Below are positions 12,301 through 21,218 of a stretch of DNA of 64,000 nt, in pieces. Source of the stretch: Crotalaria pallida (lineage: Eukaryota; Streptophyta; Magnoliopsida; Fabales; Fabaceae). The stretch is taken from NCBI GenBank assembly GCA_037953625.1, contig CM075650.1, forward strand, positions 2,172,501-2,236,500, given 5' to 3'. The stretch's first letter is position 1. Each line of letters starts with the position of its first letter. The position numbers were made by a program, and so were the translations under genes. The notes beneath the pieces are model-generated. The model ran no database searches. It was not told the origin of the DNA and was given only the letters and a program-made list of their open reading frames with translations.

Positions 12301-13625
12301 TACTCAATAGGATAATGTTTCACAACGTTGAATTATGCACACGCGTATAAAAAAAAATTATGAACACGATTTGCTATCTTTATATTTTTGAAATTTTTCC
12401 CTTTTTTTTCATAGTGTTGTAGTATATATCTTGCATAACACTAGTACATTTGAGACAAAAATTTTATGTTTTGGTTTTTTAAATTATTTTCATTTTTCAG
12501 TTTTGTCTTTTAACATTTTTTTTAATTGGTCCTAAAAGTATTTTTTTGTCAAATGGACCATAAAATCCATATTTTTCATGATAAAATTTTGAAAAAGTGA
12601 TGAATATATTTTATAGATTTTTTCATTCTAAACTTAATAATATCAAAATTATGAATTTTGGTTGAGAATTGAGAAAATTATAAAAAGAAAAAAATTAGGA
12701 AAAAAATAAAAAAAAATTAAAAAACAAAAATAAATTAGAGTACTAAAACATAAATTTTGGTTACATTTAAAATTTGATTAAGTAGTTTTATCGAACAAAA
12801 AAAAAAGTATTGCCTAGATGTAAATAAACGGAACATCTTCGATAAATCGCTATTCCTTGTCTTGATGAATAAGATAAAAATATGTTTTGATTCTTTGAGT
12901 TATTTTTATTTTTTAATTTTATTTTTGGACTCTTTTTTTTTCAATTTTTATTATAAGTTTTTATCTATTTTGTAATTCTCAATTTTCAACCAAAATTTAT
13001 GATTTCAATATCATGAAGTTTAGAATAAAAAGATTTACAAAATCTATTTATCATTTTTAAAAAAATTTATCATGAAAAAAATAAATTCTAAGATATATTT
13101 GGAACAAAAACTTATTTTTCGAACCAAATTGAAAAAAAAATATTAAAAGACAAAATAAAAAACCAAAATAAACTTTTTTTGTTTTCCACGGTATACAGCC
13201 GCACAATTGGTTGACTAATCCTTTCAACGTTATCTAGCCCTTTCAAGGCTAGTCTCTTAGCAAGGCCTCTTACATTCGCAAGAGTCGGGGATGATAAAAA
13301 AACCAAAATAATTCAGAGAAACAAAACATGAGTTTTGTCTAAAAATAATATATAAACTAAAAAATATATAAAAACATAATATTCAAAAGTTGACTAAATA
13401 ATAATAAAAAATAAAAAACCTTTTGAATAACCAAGAAGAAAAGTGGAAGGTGATGAGAAAAGAACCTGCCCTTTTCCCATTGTCGGCAGCTTTTCTAAGA
13501 CCCATCTTTTTAATGATAAAGCTAGAACCAATGAAAATGCTAGAAGAGAGAGCCAAAATGAGCCCAATTACATTATCTGATGATAATTTTTTTTTATCAA
13601 AAACATTGCCTGGTGACGTTCCCAT
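4719..13625 (-). CDS. NIPA: NIPA-family magnesium transporter, 7 exons, 3' end missing
   Basis: Multi-pass membrane protein of the NIPA (DUF803) family, which carries Mg2+ across plasma or endosomal membranes (family knowledge). Exons, in transcript order: 13625-13466, 12256-12200, 11458-11368, 8059-7899, 7400-7273, 5865-5728, 4811-4719. All introns are GT-AG and the exons sum to 828 bp, exactly 276 codons with no stop. Motifs are SSDNVIGLILAL, FIGSSFIIKKMGL, GGHSYLHEPFWWAGM, GEIANFAAYAFAPALLVTPLG, AVLAHFILKEKL, VMSVKAVGIALKL and FNTAVISPVYYV. The start is the first Met before the family N-terminus; it adds about 12 residues, so the true start is slightly uncertain. The usual last exon (DWD...CGF...LSGT) is absent. 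If intron 7 were read through, a stop would follow after about ten codons. The intact frame and splice sites argue that the gene was recently functional. Confidence 0.9.
4879..5669. mobile_element. Foldback MULE, near-complete palindrome
   Basis: A 791-bp element whose two halves are inverted copies around a centre at 5273-5274. The innermost 20-bp arms (5252-5271 and 5276-5295) are perfect around a 4-nt loop. The ends begin GGC(C)TTA...TTTGGTCC. It is flanked by a perfect 9-bp duplication, ttttgatga, at 4870-4878 and 5670-5678, the Mutator-superfamily signature. There is no transposase frame; the 63-codon ORF at 5041-5232 lies in an arm and is not a gene. It fills intron 6 of the NIPA gene, which would be only about 116 bp without the element and one copy of the duplication. 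Confidence 0.93.
5940..6300. repeat. A/T-rich imperfect inverted repeat in NIPA intron 5
   Basis: The segment reads CCATATTTTGCTCC...TTTTCAATTTTGTCCTTTAAC on the left and its approximate complement (AACTGAAAAACAAAAATAACTTAC...AAAATATAAGC) on the right. It resembles the repeat pair at 12440-13180 in intron 1 of the same gene. It is probably an old MITE; no target duplication is clear. Confidence 0.5.
6298..6348. repeat. (AT)n microsatellite
   Basis: An uninterrupted run of AT dinucleotides, about 25 units, in NIPA intron 5. Confidence 0.97.
6420..7305. repeat. Degenerate tandem duplication covering the 3' end of NIPA exon 5
   Basis: Three ordered blocks of 6420-7010 recur at about 7005-7305: an atagttttncaattt block (6435/7020), an acagatataatatta block (6820/7132) and a taattagtaccgtgagc block (6977/7263). 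The second copy lacks about 300 bp of the first. The last block in the true copy is the end and donor site of NIPA exon 5. The 6977-7010 copy is therefore a decoy exon end and donor site (…CTTGCTCACG|GTACT on the minus strand) lying in intron 5. Confidence 0.65.
8170..9296 (+). mobile_element. Possible solo-LTR-like insertion in NIPA intron 3
   Basis: This stretch has LTR-like features: a TATA box (CTATAAATAG at about 8869) followed by a plausible leader, in a region with no host coding. The ORFs here (60-73 codons) resemble nothing. The ends were not resolved, and no target duplication was found. It could equally be ordinary intron sequence or part of an unknown element. Confidence 0.3.
9297..10542. 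other. NIPA intron 3 continuation, no gene seen
   Basis: An A/T-rich stretch. It begins with gtaacatcctcaatttta, which resembles the TGTAACATCC start of Gypsy-type LTRs in this window, so an LTR fragment may be present. 10320-10450 is A-rich low complexity. I found no coding frame or RNA gene. Confidence 0.4.
10543..11124. mobile_element. hAT-like non-autonomous element in NIPA intron 3
   Basis: The ends are TAGGCATGGAAAT and the complement of AATTGTCATCCCA. The subterminal regions are rich in GGGT/ACCC words while the middle is A/T rich, as in plant hAT MITEs. The 8-bp flanks acttttac / tctttcac agree at 6 of 8 positions, consistent with an old target duplication. There is no transposase. 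Confidence 0.62.
11608..11705. repeat. Two-copy short tandem duplication
   Basis: About 53-bp units in tandem, both containing gaatgataaaaagggc and gagaaaag and ending ggttgatca, at about 11608-11660 and 11661-11705. They differ by a few transitions. Non-coding; lies in NIPA intron 2. Confidence 0.75.
12440..13180. repeat. Inverted pair of A/T-rich MITE-like repeats
   Basis: The left segment (about 12455-12775) and right segment (about 12885-13180) are inverted relatives. The left starts TTTTATGTTTTGGTTTTTTAA...GTCTTTTAA and the right ends with its approximate complement. Each also contains a copy of the ATGAATTTTGGTTGA/TCAACCAAAATT block. They fill most of NIPA intron 1. No target duplication is clear. 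Confidence 0.55.
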
Positions 13626-14509
13626 GATGATGTATATCCCAACAAATAAAAATGAATCAAGCTTGCAGGGCCAAGATTTCCAATCCAATTCCTTGACCTT
13701 CATCATGCATAACATAAAAAGTAAATACGAAAAATAACAAATATTGCAATGCATGTAATGGTGGAGAGATGATACAAAATAGAAGGTTACATCTTAATAA
13801 AAGTTCACAAATGCAAAATGCAATGGTGAAGAGATAAAAACAAAAGAGAAGGTTAATTACTTTTTATTTTTCTTGGCACCCTGCAAAGTTTTGCGGCTAT
13901 AATAATAACCCCATCATCTTCATAGGATCAAAAAAGCCTGTATTCTTTAATTATATAAAAATTAAGACTCGAATTTTGATATGTTATTATTTTCTTCTCT
14001 TCGAAGAGAGAGGAACTGAGACGCAAAAGGCAACGTTAAAATTGTTACCTTTGCGTCTCAATGTTCCAGAAACAAATGATAAATATAAATCACAATTTAA
14101 ATTATTTTTTAAAGAAAACTTAAAACTTCTTCCGCATCCCACGTTTTTTTAATTGTCTTCGCCTTCTCTTGAGTTGGATTATTGTTCCTTTTTTAACCTC
14201 TTATTTTTACATATTTTACAAAATACTCTTTTCAACTCACTTGTCATCGAAATTATTTTAGTTAGATATGCAAATTCAAGTAAATATAAAGAATGGTCAA
14301 TTCTAGATAATATAGTTCCTTACCATAATTAGACTTTCCTCAACTCATTCTTTTTATGTACTATTTGTCTCCCTATGTTTTATTTATTTATGTAATTAAT
14401 TAACACTAAGGACTAAACTAGCATCTAATTACTACAATTCATATAGGTAAACAAACAAATGAAACAAAATATAAACCGTTAATGTATAACACCAAATGAA
14501 AATATAGTG
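13626..14509 (-). promoter_or_regulatory. Region upstream of NIPA, promoter and 5' UTR presumed
   Basis: About 900 bp upstream of the chosen start codon, A/T rich, with no other gene. It contains a 56-nt hairpin at 14012-14067, described separately. The transcription start and TATA box could not be placed with confidence. Confidence 0.4.
14012..14067. other. 56-nt near-perfect hairpin upstream of NIPA
   Basis: The arms GGAAC-TGAGACGCAAAAGG and its complement CCTTTGCGTCTCA-AT-GTTCC pair with one or two bulges around a short A/T loop. A separate 12-bp palindrome (ctcttcgaagag) abuts it on the left. It may be a tiny MITE relic or a structured 5' leader element; function unknown. Confidence 0.6.
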
Positions 14510-14750
14510 CTCTTTCCGTCTCACAAGGATGATAAAAAATGACTAAATTTTTTGTTCGAGACTATAGTTAAAATAATTAATGAAAAGTTTAGAAATTGTA
14601 AACTATGAATTGTGATTGGTTGATCAATGCAAAATGCATTAAATTAGTTGTTTGATAATTTGTTGCTGAGTTAGACAAACCATTAAATGCATGTCTTGCT
14701 TAATTTTTTTACTTTTCAATTTTTCCACCATCCTTGTAGGACGGAGGGAG
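14510..14750. mobile_element. Stowaway-like MITE
   Basis: The left end CTCTTTCCGTCTCACAAGGATG and the complement of the right end, CTCCCTCCGTCCTACAAGG, match the Tc1/mariner-derived Stowaway consensus. The right flank is TA; the left flank is TG, a likely point change of the TA duplication. About 241 bp with no coding. Confidence 0.82.
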
Positions 14751-15141
14751 TATTAAAATATTTTGTTATTAGCTCTTGTTTAAATATGAAGGTCACATGA
14801 TACAAACCTCTTAAATTCAAAATCGTCATATCTAGCCTTTAAAAAATGAAACTAGAACAAGGAATCTTCCGACGACAAAATCTTTTACCTCCACTTAGCC
14901 ATGGGAGAAATATTAAATAGATTTAAATCTTTGACACCCGACCCTATCATTCTTTTCCTTATAGATGAGGTCCTAACTGACCCAAACAAATACTTACATT
15001 TTATTGATTTTGACAAATTCTAAATGTTACATGGTGGTTGTGAAGATAGACACATCCACATTTACACCATGTCACTATAAATTACTCTTCGAAGCCACAT
15101 GATCCATGAGAAGTTTCCATGAGAAGCCACATATTTTAAAT

Positions 15142-15418
15142 GAGTAATTGGTCAGATTGGTCCTTGACTTTGTAGGTGTTGGTCAAGTTAGTCCCTGACT
15201 TTATCGAAATAGCATTTTAGTCCCTGAGATAGCATTTTAATTCACATACGTCTCTTTCTTTATCCCATTTTAAAGCAAATACATCCCTACGATATTGACG
15301 ACAAGGACTAACATGATCGACGTTCTCCTATCTCAGGGACTAAATTGCTATTTCGATAAAATCAGGGACTAACTTGATCGACGTTTACAAAGTCAGGAAC
15401 CAATCTGACCAATTACTC
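15142..15418. mobile_element. MITE with about 90-bp inverted termini and perfect TSD
   Basis: The termini GAGTAATTGGTCAGATTGG are inverted over about 90 bp, up to TCCCTGAGATAG. The flanks are a perfect 10-bp direct repeat, tattttaaat, at 15132-15141 and 15419-15428, most simply a 9-10-bp target duplication as made by Mutator-like transposases. 277 bp, no coding. Confidence 0.9.
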
Positions 15419-15428
15419 TATTTTAAAT

Positions 15429-15725
15429 GGCACCTTAGATTTCTATAACAACTGAAATATATAAGGATAATGATCAACCAACCCAAGGTTTAACACAGGT
15501 TGACGTTGTTGAAGAAAGCTAGCTATAAGCATATTTCACAAAAAAAAAAAAAAAACCAGAGAGCTAGCTGCAGTCCATTTCCACGAATCCTCCACATTGG
15601 CACTAATAATCACAAAACCTAGAATATAATTCAAATCATACATATCAATTTCATATTCAAAGAGATTTTGGTGCCAAACAAGATTCCAAGACCACAAAGC
15701 ATTAATCCAAGATTCCAAGACCACT
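15429..15725. other. Gap between MITE and Tekay LTR, no gene seen
   Basis: It contains a poly(A) stretch at 15539-15555 and a 62-codon minus-strand ORF (15536-15724). That ORF includes VEDSWKWTA, which faintly recalls the zinc-binding tail of plant LINEs, but it is too short to support. The words gattccaagaccac occur twice near 15683 and 15711, next to the truncated LTR end at about 15726. Confidence 0.35.
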
Positions 15726-16519
15726 AAGGAGATGGCGAATCTCGATGCAGGCGAGATAACGAGACATTACCTACAAGGGCATGGGGATAAGCAACAACAT
15801 ATACATAATCGACAAAGAGTAAAGGTTTAACAATTTATATGTATGACAGATATTAGTCAATCATATAATCAAATATAGGTCATTACACATACAGGTCAAT
15901 GACAAATAAGAATGCACTTAATATGCTCACACTCAGGTTATCAATCAAATAACATTTAGTTATTTATAAGTGGCATGATGTATGAATGTCCTATCATCAA
16001 TCTTATCTTCCATAGAAACTATTTCCCCCTTCGGAGCGGCCATCCTTATAACTCCATGTACAATTTTTGTACTCGGTACCTTTGCGGGGTACAATTCAAT
16101 ACAATTCCGTAGAATATATTACGCTCAAGCTTGGTAGTGATTCAAAACGCCGCAACCTCGCAGACGTCACGCTCCAACGTAATAATCACATCATCAGTAT
16201 CCTCACACTGGCCACGTTTTTATCACACATAAACGTGTCATCAAGTAGGACGTGTTTGGCGCTCCCAGAGGCCCTCCTCAGGTTATAAAAATAACCGTGA
16301 CAATTCGATCTAACATCCAAACTCCATGCATGAATGCATCACAACAAATTTTGTTGATTGGTACTTTATATTACTCGATAATAATATCCAACATTATATT
16401 CAAGTAATTAAACATATTTCATGAATATATTCAAGAAAATAACTAAAACAAAACACCCAATCAGACATGTTTAAGTCCCATATGCATTCCAATATATTTA
16501 TTTATATGTTAAAATAATA

Positions 16520-16592
16520 CTCCCTCCGGTCCATATTATAAGCACTCTTTTTGTGAGAGAGAAAGGGTGCTTATAATATGGACCGGAGGGAG
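16520..16592. mobile_element. 73-bp minimal Stowaway palindrome
   Basis: Two arms, CTCCCTCCGGTCCATATTAT-AAGCAC and its complement, around a short loop, flanked by TA on both sides (16518-16519 and 16593-16594). It consists almost only of the terminal repeats. Nested in the Tekay-type LTR. Confidence 0.9.
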
Positions 16593-16635
16593 TAGTTCAT
16601 AAATAAAAACGGCATTTTTAAGTATTTTCAGCATT

Positions 16636-16742
16636 GTTAATCGATTATCAAAATCCGGTAATCGATTACCACGTGTATTCTTGCTTTCTGTTTCAGAAAC
16701 AAGGCAGATAATCGATTACCCTATCGTGTTAATCGATTACCC
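16636..16742. promoter_or_regulatory. Downstream cluster of four ATCGAT palindromes
   Basis: TAATCGATTA cores start at 16640, 16661, 16711 and 16732. They form two pairs, each 21 bp apart, about 930-1040 bp downstream of the LTR TATA box. Confidence 0.85.
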
Positions 16743-17803
16743 CTGATAGTAAAACACTCAAAAATGGGGTTTTAACATACCATTTTCATTTCTAACCAAA
16801 TTTAACTCAAACCAAACATTCACAAAGTTGACATAAGATATTTTGAACATGCTCAAGTACTAAAATCACATTAAATCACAGAGATTTCACAATTTCACAT
16901 AATTATGCATAAAACATGAAAATCAACAACTCAACATACCAAAACTCAAATTACTCAATTAATTCATGTTTTTAGGTTCTAATTAGCTTGCATGCATCAA
17001 TTATGACTTGCTCAAATTAGTTTTAGAGCATGTATTGGTCTCCAAACCAAAAGTCTATTATCATCTAAGCCCTTAGAGCCTCTTGATGGCTCTCCAATTA
17101 AAATTATGCTCTTTAATCTCAAACTAATGTAGGTTAAGCTTTCCCCTTACCTCACAGACGTGTTCTAACAAAAACTTCACATAAAAATAGCTTCCCAATT
17201 TGATTTCCCCAAAAATCACTTTTCAAAAACACATGTAGCACCATGACCAACAGGGGTTCAAGACCAGAATTTTTGACAAGTTAAACATGCAAACAAATTG
17301 GGGAAAATGGTTAGGGTTTGTTCTCTGCAACAAGTACAATAGAAAGGAACAAATTTGGAACTAAGAGAGTTCAAGAGCTTACCACAATCAACCCCTAAAG
17401 TAAGCTCCAGACCTCAGGTTTTCAGTTCCGCAGAATTGAAACCTCGACTTGCAGGCTTCGATTCTCCCTCCACACACACTCTTAGCTCACGATTTTTATG
17501 TCACTGCAAAGCTTGAAATCTAAGCTATGCAATGGTGTATAGTTTGTGTATTATTGTTTTGATTTGAGAGAGAACGAGAGGTTAGAATTCAAGAACCCTA
17601 ACTCAACAAACACAGAGCAAATTTCCAGAAATTGACCAAATGAGAGTTAATTCAACACAATCATGGGTTTTTATAGCAAAATTAGGCACTCATGCAAGGC
17701 GACGCGTGCATTAGGACATGTTTAAGGCATGATTTCATGTCAAAGCTGGGTTAATTCATTGATTCGTCATCAAACGCACTATGAACTGGTGCTGCTGCAC
17801 TAT

Positions 17804-17841
17804 GGTAATCGATTACCGCATCGTGGTAATCGATTACCACG
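17804..17841. promoter_or_regulatory. Paired ATCGAT palindromes upstream of LTR TATA
   Basis: Two copies of the 14-bp palindrome GGTAATCGATTACC have cores starting at 17808 and 17829, 21 bp apart. The second extends to a 20-bp perfect palindrome. They lie about 130-160 bp upstream of the LTR TATA box (minus strand). The same core recurs in the second cluster at 16636-16742 of this LTR. Confidence 0.85.
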
Positions 17842-18108
17842 ACTGAAATTTTTAAAAATTATATTTTATTTCATTTCCCTCCAAAACCTTTTCTAATATT
17901 ACTGTTAGGTCCTTAAACAAGGACTAAATTGCAAAACTCATATTTTCACATGAAAGTAATTATCAAATTATTTTTCATGCATTCTCACTTATCAAATTCA
18001 CACACAAAACACATAATTAATCGAAGATTAAATTAAAGGTAATTAATTATAAATAAACTTTATAACTAAACTTTCATTAATTAGGGATTAAAAATTTGGG
18101 GTGTTACA

Positions 18109-18125
18109 CTACTCCCCCACTTACA
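18109..18125 (-). other. Polypurine tract of Tekay-type element A
   Basis: On the minus strand GTAAGTGGGGGAGTAG immediately precedes the TGTAACACCCC start of the LTR. It is the expected plus-strand primer site of a Gypsy element. Confidence 0.85.
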
Positions 18126-18150
18126 AGAAATTTCGTCCCCGAAATTCAAC

Positions 18151-19671
18151 TTACACAAACAAATCAGGATAATCCTGACGCATCCTATCTTCTAACTCCC
18201 AGTTTGCTTCGATCACATCGCCACAGATCCAAACAACCTTGACCAAATAAATTTATTTTCCTCTTAGCTGCTTAATTCTTTGGTCTTCAATCCGGATAGG
18301 CACAACTTTGAAGGTTAGGTTTTCACGAATATCTAGGTCATCAGGACGAATCTTGATAGTAGTGTTTGGGTCATGGACATATTTCTTCAATTGAGACACA
18401 TGGAAAACATTGTGTATATTGGCCAAAGATGGGGGTAAAGCTATTTGATATGCTACATGACCTATTCTCTTAAGAATTTGGTAAGGATCAAAATACTTAT
18501 GAGATAATTTCTGGGTTTTTAAAGCTCTACTGACACCTTTGGTTGGGACTACTCTAATAAACACATGCTCTCCCTCTGAAAATTCAAACGGTCTTCGTCT
18601 CTGGTCAGCATAACTCTTCTGTCGGCTCTGAGCTGTCCTCATCTTCTCTTGAATCATCTTGATCTTCTCCGTTGTCTCTTGCACAACCTCTGGACCAACA
18701 AGAGAATTCTCCCCCACTTGGAACCAACATAGCAGGGTCTGACATTTCCTTCCGTATAGAGCTTTAAATGGTGCCATTCTGATACTCGTATGATAACTAT
18801 TGTTATAGGTAAACTCTACGAGTGGCAACATTTGCTCCCAACTTCCTTGTTCTTCCATAACACAAGCTCTTAGAAGGTCTTCTAATGACTGAATAGTCTT
18901 CTCTGTTTGACCATCAGTCTGGGGATGATATGCAGAACTCAACTTTAATCTTGTCCCTAAAGCTTGATGTAGACTCTTCCAAAACCTTGACGTGAATCTG
19001 GGATCATGATCAGAAACTATACTTGAGGGTACTCCGTGCAGACGTACCTCTTCCTTGACATACAATTGGGTGAGCTTTTCAAAAGAATAGTGCATAGTCA
19101 CTGGAATGAAATGCGCTAACTTAGTCAACCGATCAACAACTACCCAAATTGCGTCATGATTACTGACTGTCCTTGGCAAACCGGATACAAATTCCATCGA
19201 TATGCTATCCCACTTCCATTGTGGAATATCCAAGGGATGTAATTCTCCTCCAGGTTTTTGGTGTTCCACCTTGGCTTTCTGACAAACTAAACAAGAAGCA
19301 ACATACTTCGCCACATCCTTCTTAAGACCACTCCACCAAAATAACTTTCTCAGGTCTTGATACATCTTTGTTGATCCAGGGTGAATACACATCTTACTCT
19401 TGTGTGCTTCATCCAGAATCATCCTTCTAACTTCTGGATCATTGGGTATGCAAATCCTCGTTCTGAAACGAAGAATTCTATCTCCTCCTTCTTCGAATTC
19501 CGGTTCTTTTCCTTCCATCATCAATCTTGTCTTCTCCTTAAGTTCTTCATCCTCTTGTTGCAATTCCCAAATTCTTTCCAAGAACTCATTAGTGATTTGC
19601 AACAATCCTAACTTGATATTTGACAGCTCCACTTCCATTGTCAAGCTCAAGTCTCTAAACTCCTCAATCAA
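18151..19671 (-). pseudogene. Tekay/Del-type integrase and chromodomain remnant
   Basis: A 472-codon open frame (19671-18253) covering the linker, integrase and C-terminal tail of a Tekay-like polyprotein. Motifs are EAHKSKMCIHPG...CLVCQ (HHCC finger), WDSISMEF, VSDHDPRF and HPQTDGQTE. In WDSISMEF the first catalytic Asp is replaced by Glu. The tail NIHNVFHVSQLKKYV follows. A TAA replaces a Glu codon right after QLRGK, but the same frame continues to 18151 with the chromodomain-type end WELEDRMRQDYPDLF. Everything upstream (gag, protease, RT, RNase H) is missing: at 19671 the frame abuts an LTR fragment, so the first Met shown is not a true start. Confidence 0.9.
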
Positions 19672-19851
19672 TTACCACGATTGAAATTTTCAAAAATTTA
19701 TATTTTATTGCATTTCCCTCCAAAACCTTTTCTGATATTACTGTTAGGTCCTTAAATAGGGACTAAATTGCAAAACTCATATTTTCACATAAAGTAACTA
19801 TCAAATTATTTTTCATGCATTCTCACTTATCAAATTCACACACAAAACACA
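19672..19851 (-). mobile_element. Second Tekay-type LTR, part 1 (interrupted by Athila)
   Basis: 180 bp nearly identical to 17835-18010 of the first LTR (ccacga-tgaaatttt...cacacaaaacaca). It continues at 29308-29398 on the other side of the Athila insertion. Its inner boundary with the integrase remnant falls inside the ATCGATTACC palindrome (now atcaattacc). Confidence 0.88.
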
Positions 19852-21114
19852 TGATTTGGATCTAATATATGTTGTTTTTGGGCTTAATTTGACTCCCTTT
19901 TGCTTTGGTTTTGGCTTGTTTCTTAGGAGTTTTAGGTAGATTTAGTTTAGTTTTTAATAAGTTTAGGAAATTTTGTCCCTTGAACGTTTTGATCCATTTT
20001 GGGTGTGTTTCAGGTACTTTTTGGAGCTTAATTGAAGAAAATAAATATGGGATCGAAAAGATGACGAAAGGACCTTGAAAATGGCGCAAGAACGGAGCGA
20101 AACGGGGTCGGACCAGGTGTTGCACACCCAGGCGCCCAAGCTGGCATGCCCAGGCGCGAAGACGGCGAGAAAGCCCAGTTGGGCCAATTTCTGATCAGTT
20201 GTTGAGGGATTTGCTTAGTTTTTAGGTTTTTGTATTTTATAGAGGTTTAGAATTAGATTTTAAGCAGTTTTCAGAGAGGGAGATTACACAATCCTTGAGA
20301 GAGAAAGTGTTTGGAGAAGAAGATTGGAGATCAACAACGGAGGAATCCGGATGAAGATTGATGATCAGCGGAGTAATTCAGAATTGTCTATGATGATGGG
20401 TTATTCTTCTACTCTTTGTTTTTCATTCCCAATTATGTGTAACTAAAACCCTTGTTAGGAAGATGGTGGATTTGCATGATCTTAAATAGTTTATCATTGT
20501 TATGAATTGATGTTTTTCATTGAATCAATTGTTTGATTGTGTTTTTATTTTCAACAAAAATCTGGATCCGTTTATGTTTTGGGAACCTAATTCTTCAATT
20601 GGGCAATTAGGAATTGGGTATGACCATAGCAATTGAACATAGTAATCATCCAATTTGTAGGGATACTTTTGGGGATTATATAACATATTTAATTCCAGTG
20701 TTCTTAATTTATGACTAATTGGTTGGTAATTTCTTAAGGGATTAAGGGTTCCAATTGAATAGGAAACACAATTGTTAAAGGAATTTAATAATTGTTACAT
20801 CTGGAATGTTGTTGATTCAATATGAAAATGGAGATTCATAACTAGTAAATTATGTCATGCAATGAAACCAGATTCCTCACGCTTTTCCCATTCTATTCTC
20901 AACTCATTTAATTAGTTCTTTGTTATTAGTTTAATTTAGTTTCAGTTTTTAATTAATCAATTCAAATTTCAATTTAAAAGTAGTTTCAAGTATCACTAGT
21001 AATTATAATAAGGTAGAGATTATTGAAAACAATTTGCAATCCTCGTGGGACGATAATCTTACTTCTATTGTATTACTTGTGTACGATCTAGTATACTTGC
21101 TAGAGAGTCCAACA
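19852..21114 (+). mobile_element. Athila 5' LTR
   Basis: 1263 bp, TGATTTGG...GAGTCCAACA. It has a TATA-like box (TTTTATAGAGG at about 20234). A pair of CCCAGG quasi-palindromes (cores 20127 and 20149, 22 bp apart) lies about 85-107 bp upstream of it. It is about 33 bp longer than the 3' LTR because of one internal indel (near 19958-20000). The ORFs read in it on the minus strand are not genes. Confidence 0.93.
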
Positions 21115-21120
21115 AGTTTT

Positions 21121-21138
21121 TGGCGCCGTTGTCGGGGA
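21121..21138 (+). other. Primer binding site, tRNA-Asp type
   Basis: TGGCGCCGTTGTCGGGGA, six bases after the LTR, matches the complement of the tRNA-Asp 3' end with one T/C difference. This primer is usual for Athila elements. Confidence 0.88.
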
Positions 21139-21218
21139 TTGAAATTCGATTTCAATAATTTTTGGCACTTACTAGTAGTTAGTTAATGGAATTTGTTTTA
21201 GTAGTTTTATCTCAATAA

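Larger units (their letters stand above)
15726..18108 (-). mobile_element. Tekay-type Gypsy 3' LTR, truncated at its far end
   Basis: Minus-strand LTR starting TGTAACACCCC at 18108, directly after a polypurine tract. It carries a TATA box (TATAAAAACCC, about 17676-17664) and paired ATCGAT palindromes at 17808/17829, upstream of TATA. Four more lie at 16640/16661 and 16711/16732. Near the broken end it contains the start of a reading frame (ATG at 15767 going down) that recurs at 56471. A 73-bp Stowaway relic (16520-16592) is nested inside. The order and blocks match the LTR at 54148-57170, which shows it is truncated. Confidence 0.85.

Noticed and set aside
13190..13300. tRNA-like sequence
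   Set aside because: Some stem-like words (ggctag, caaggc) are present but no cloverleaf or anticodon arm can be built. No tRNA or rRNA gene was seen anywhere in the window.
13423..13737. 104-codon plus-strand ORF
   Set aside because: It is the antisense shadow of NIPA exon 1, which has the family motifs and valid splice sites.
15536..15724. Possible LINE zinc-binding fragment (VEDSWKWTA)
   Set aside because: One short motif in a 62-codon ORF is not enough; no neighbouring RT or RNase H sequence is present.
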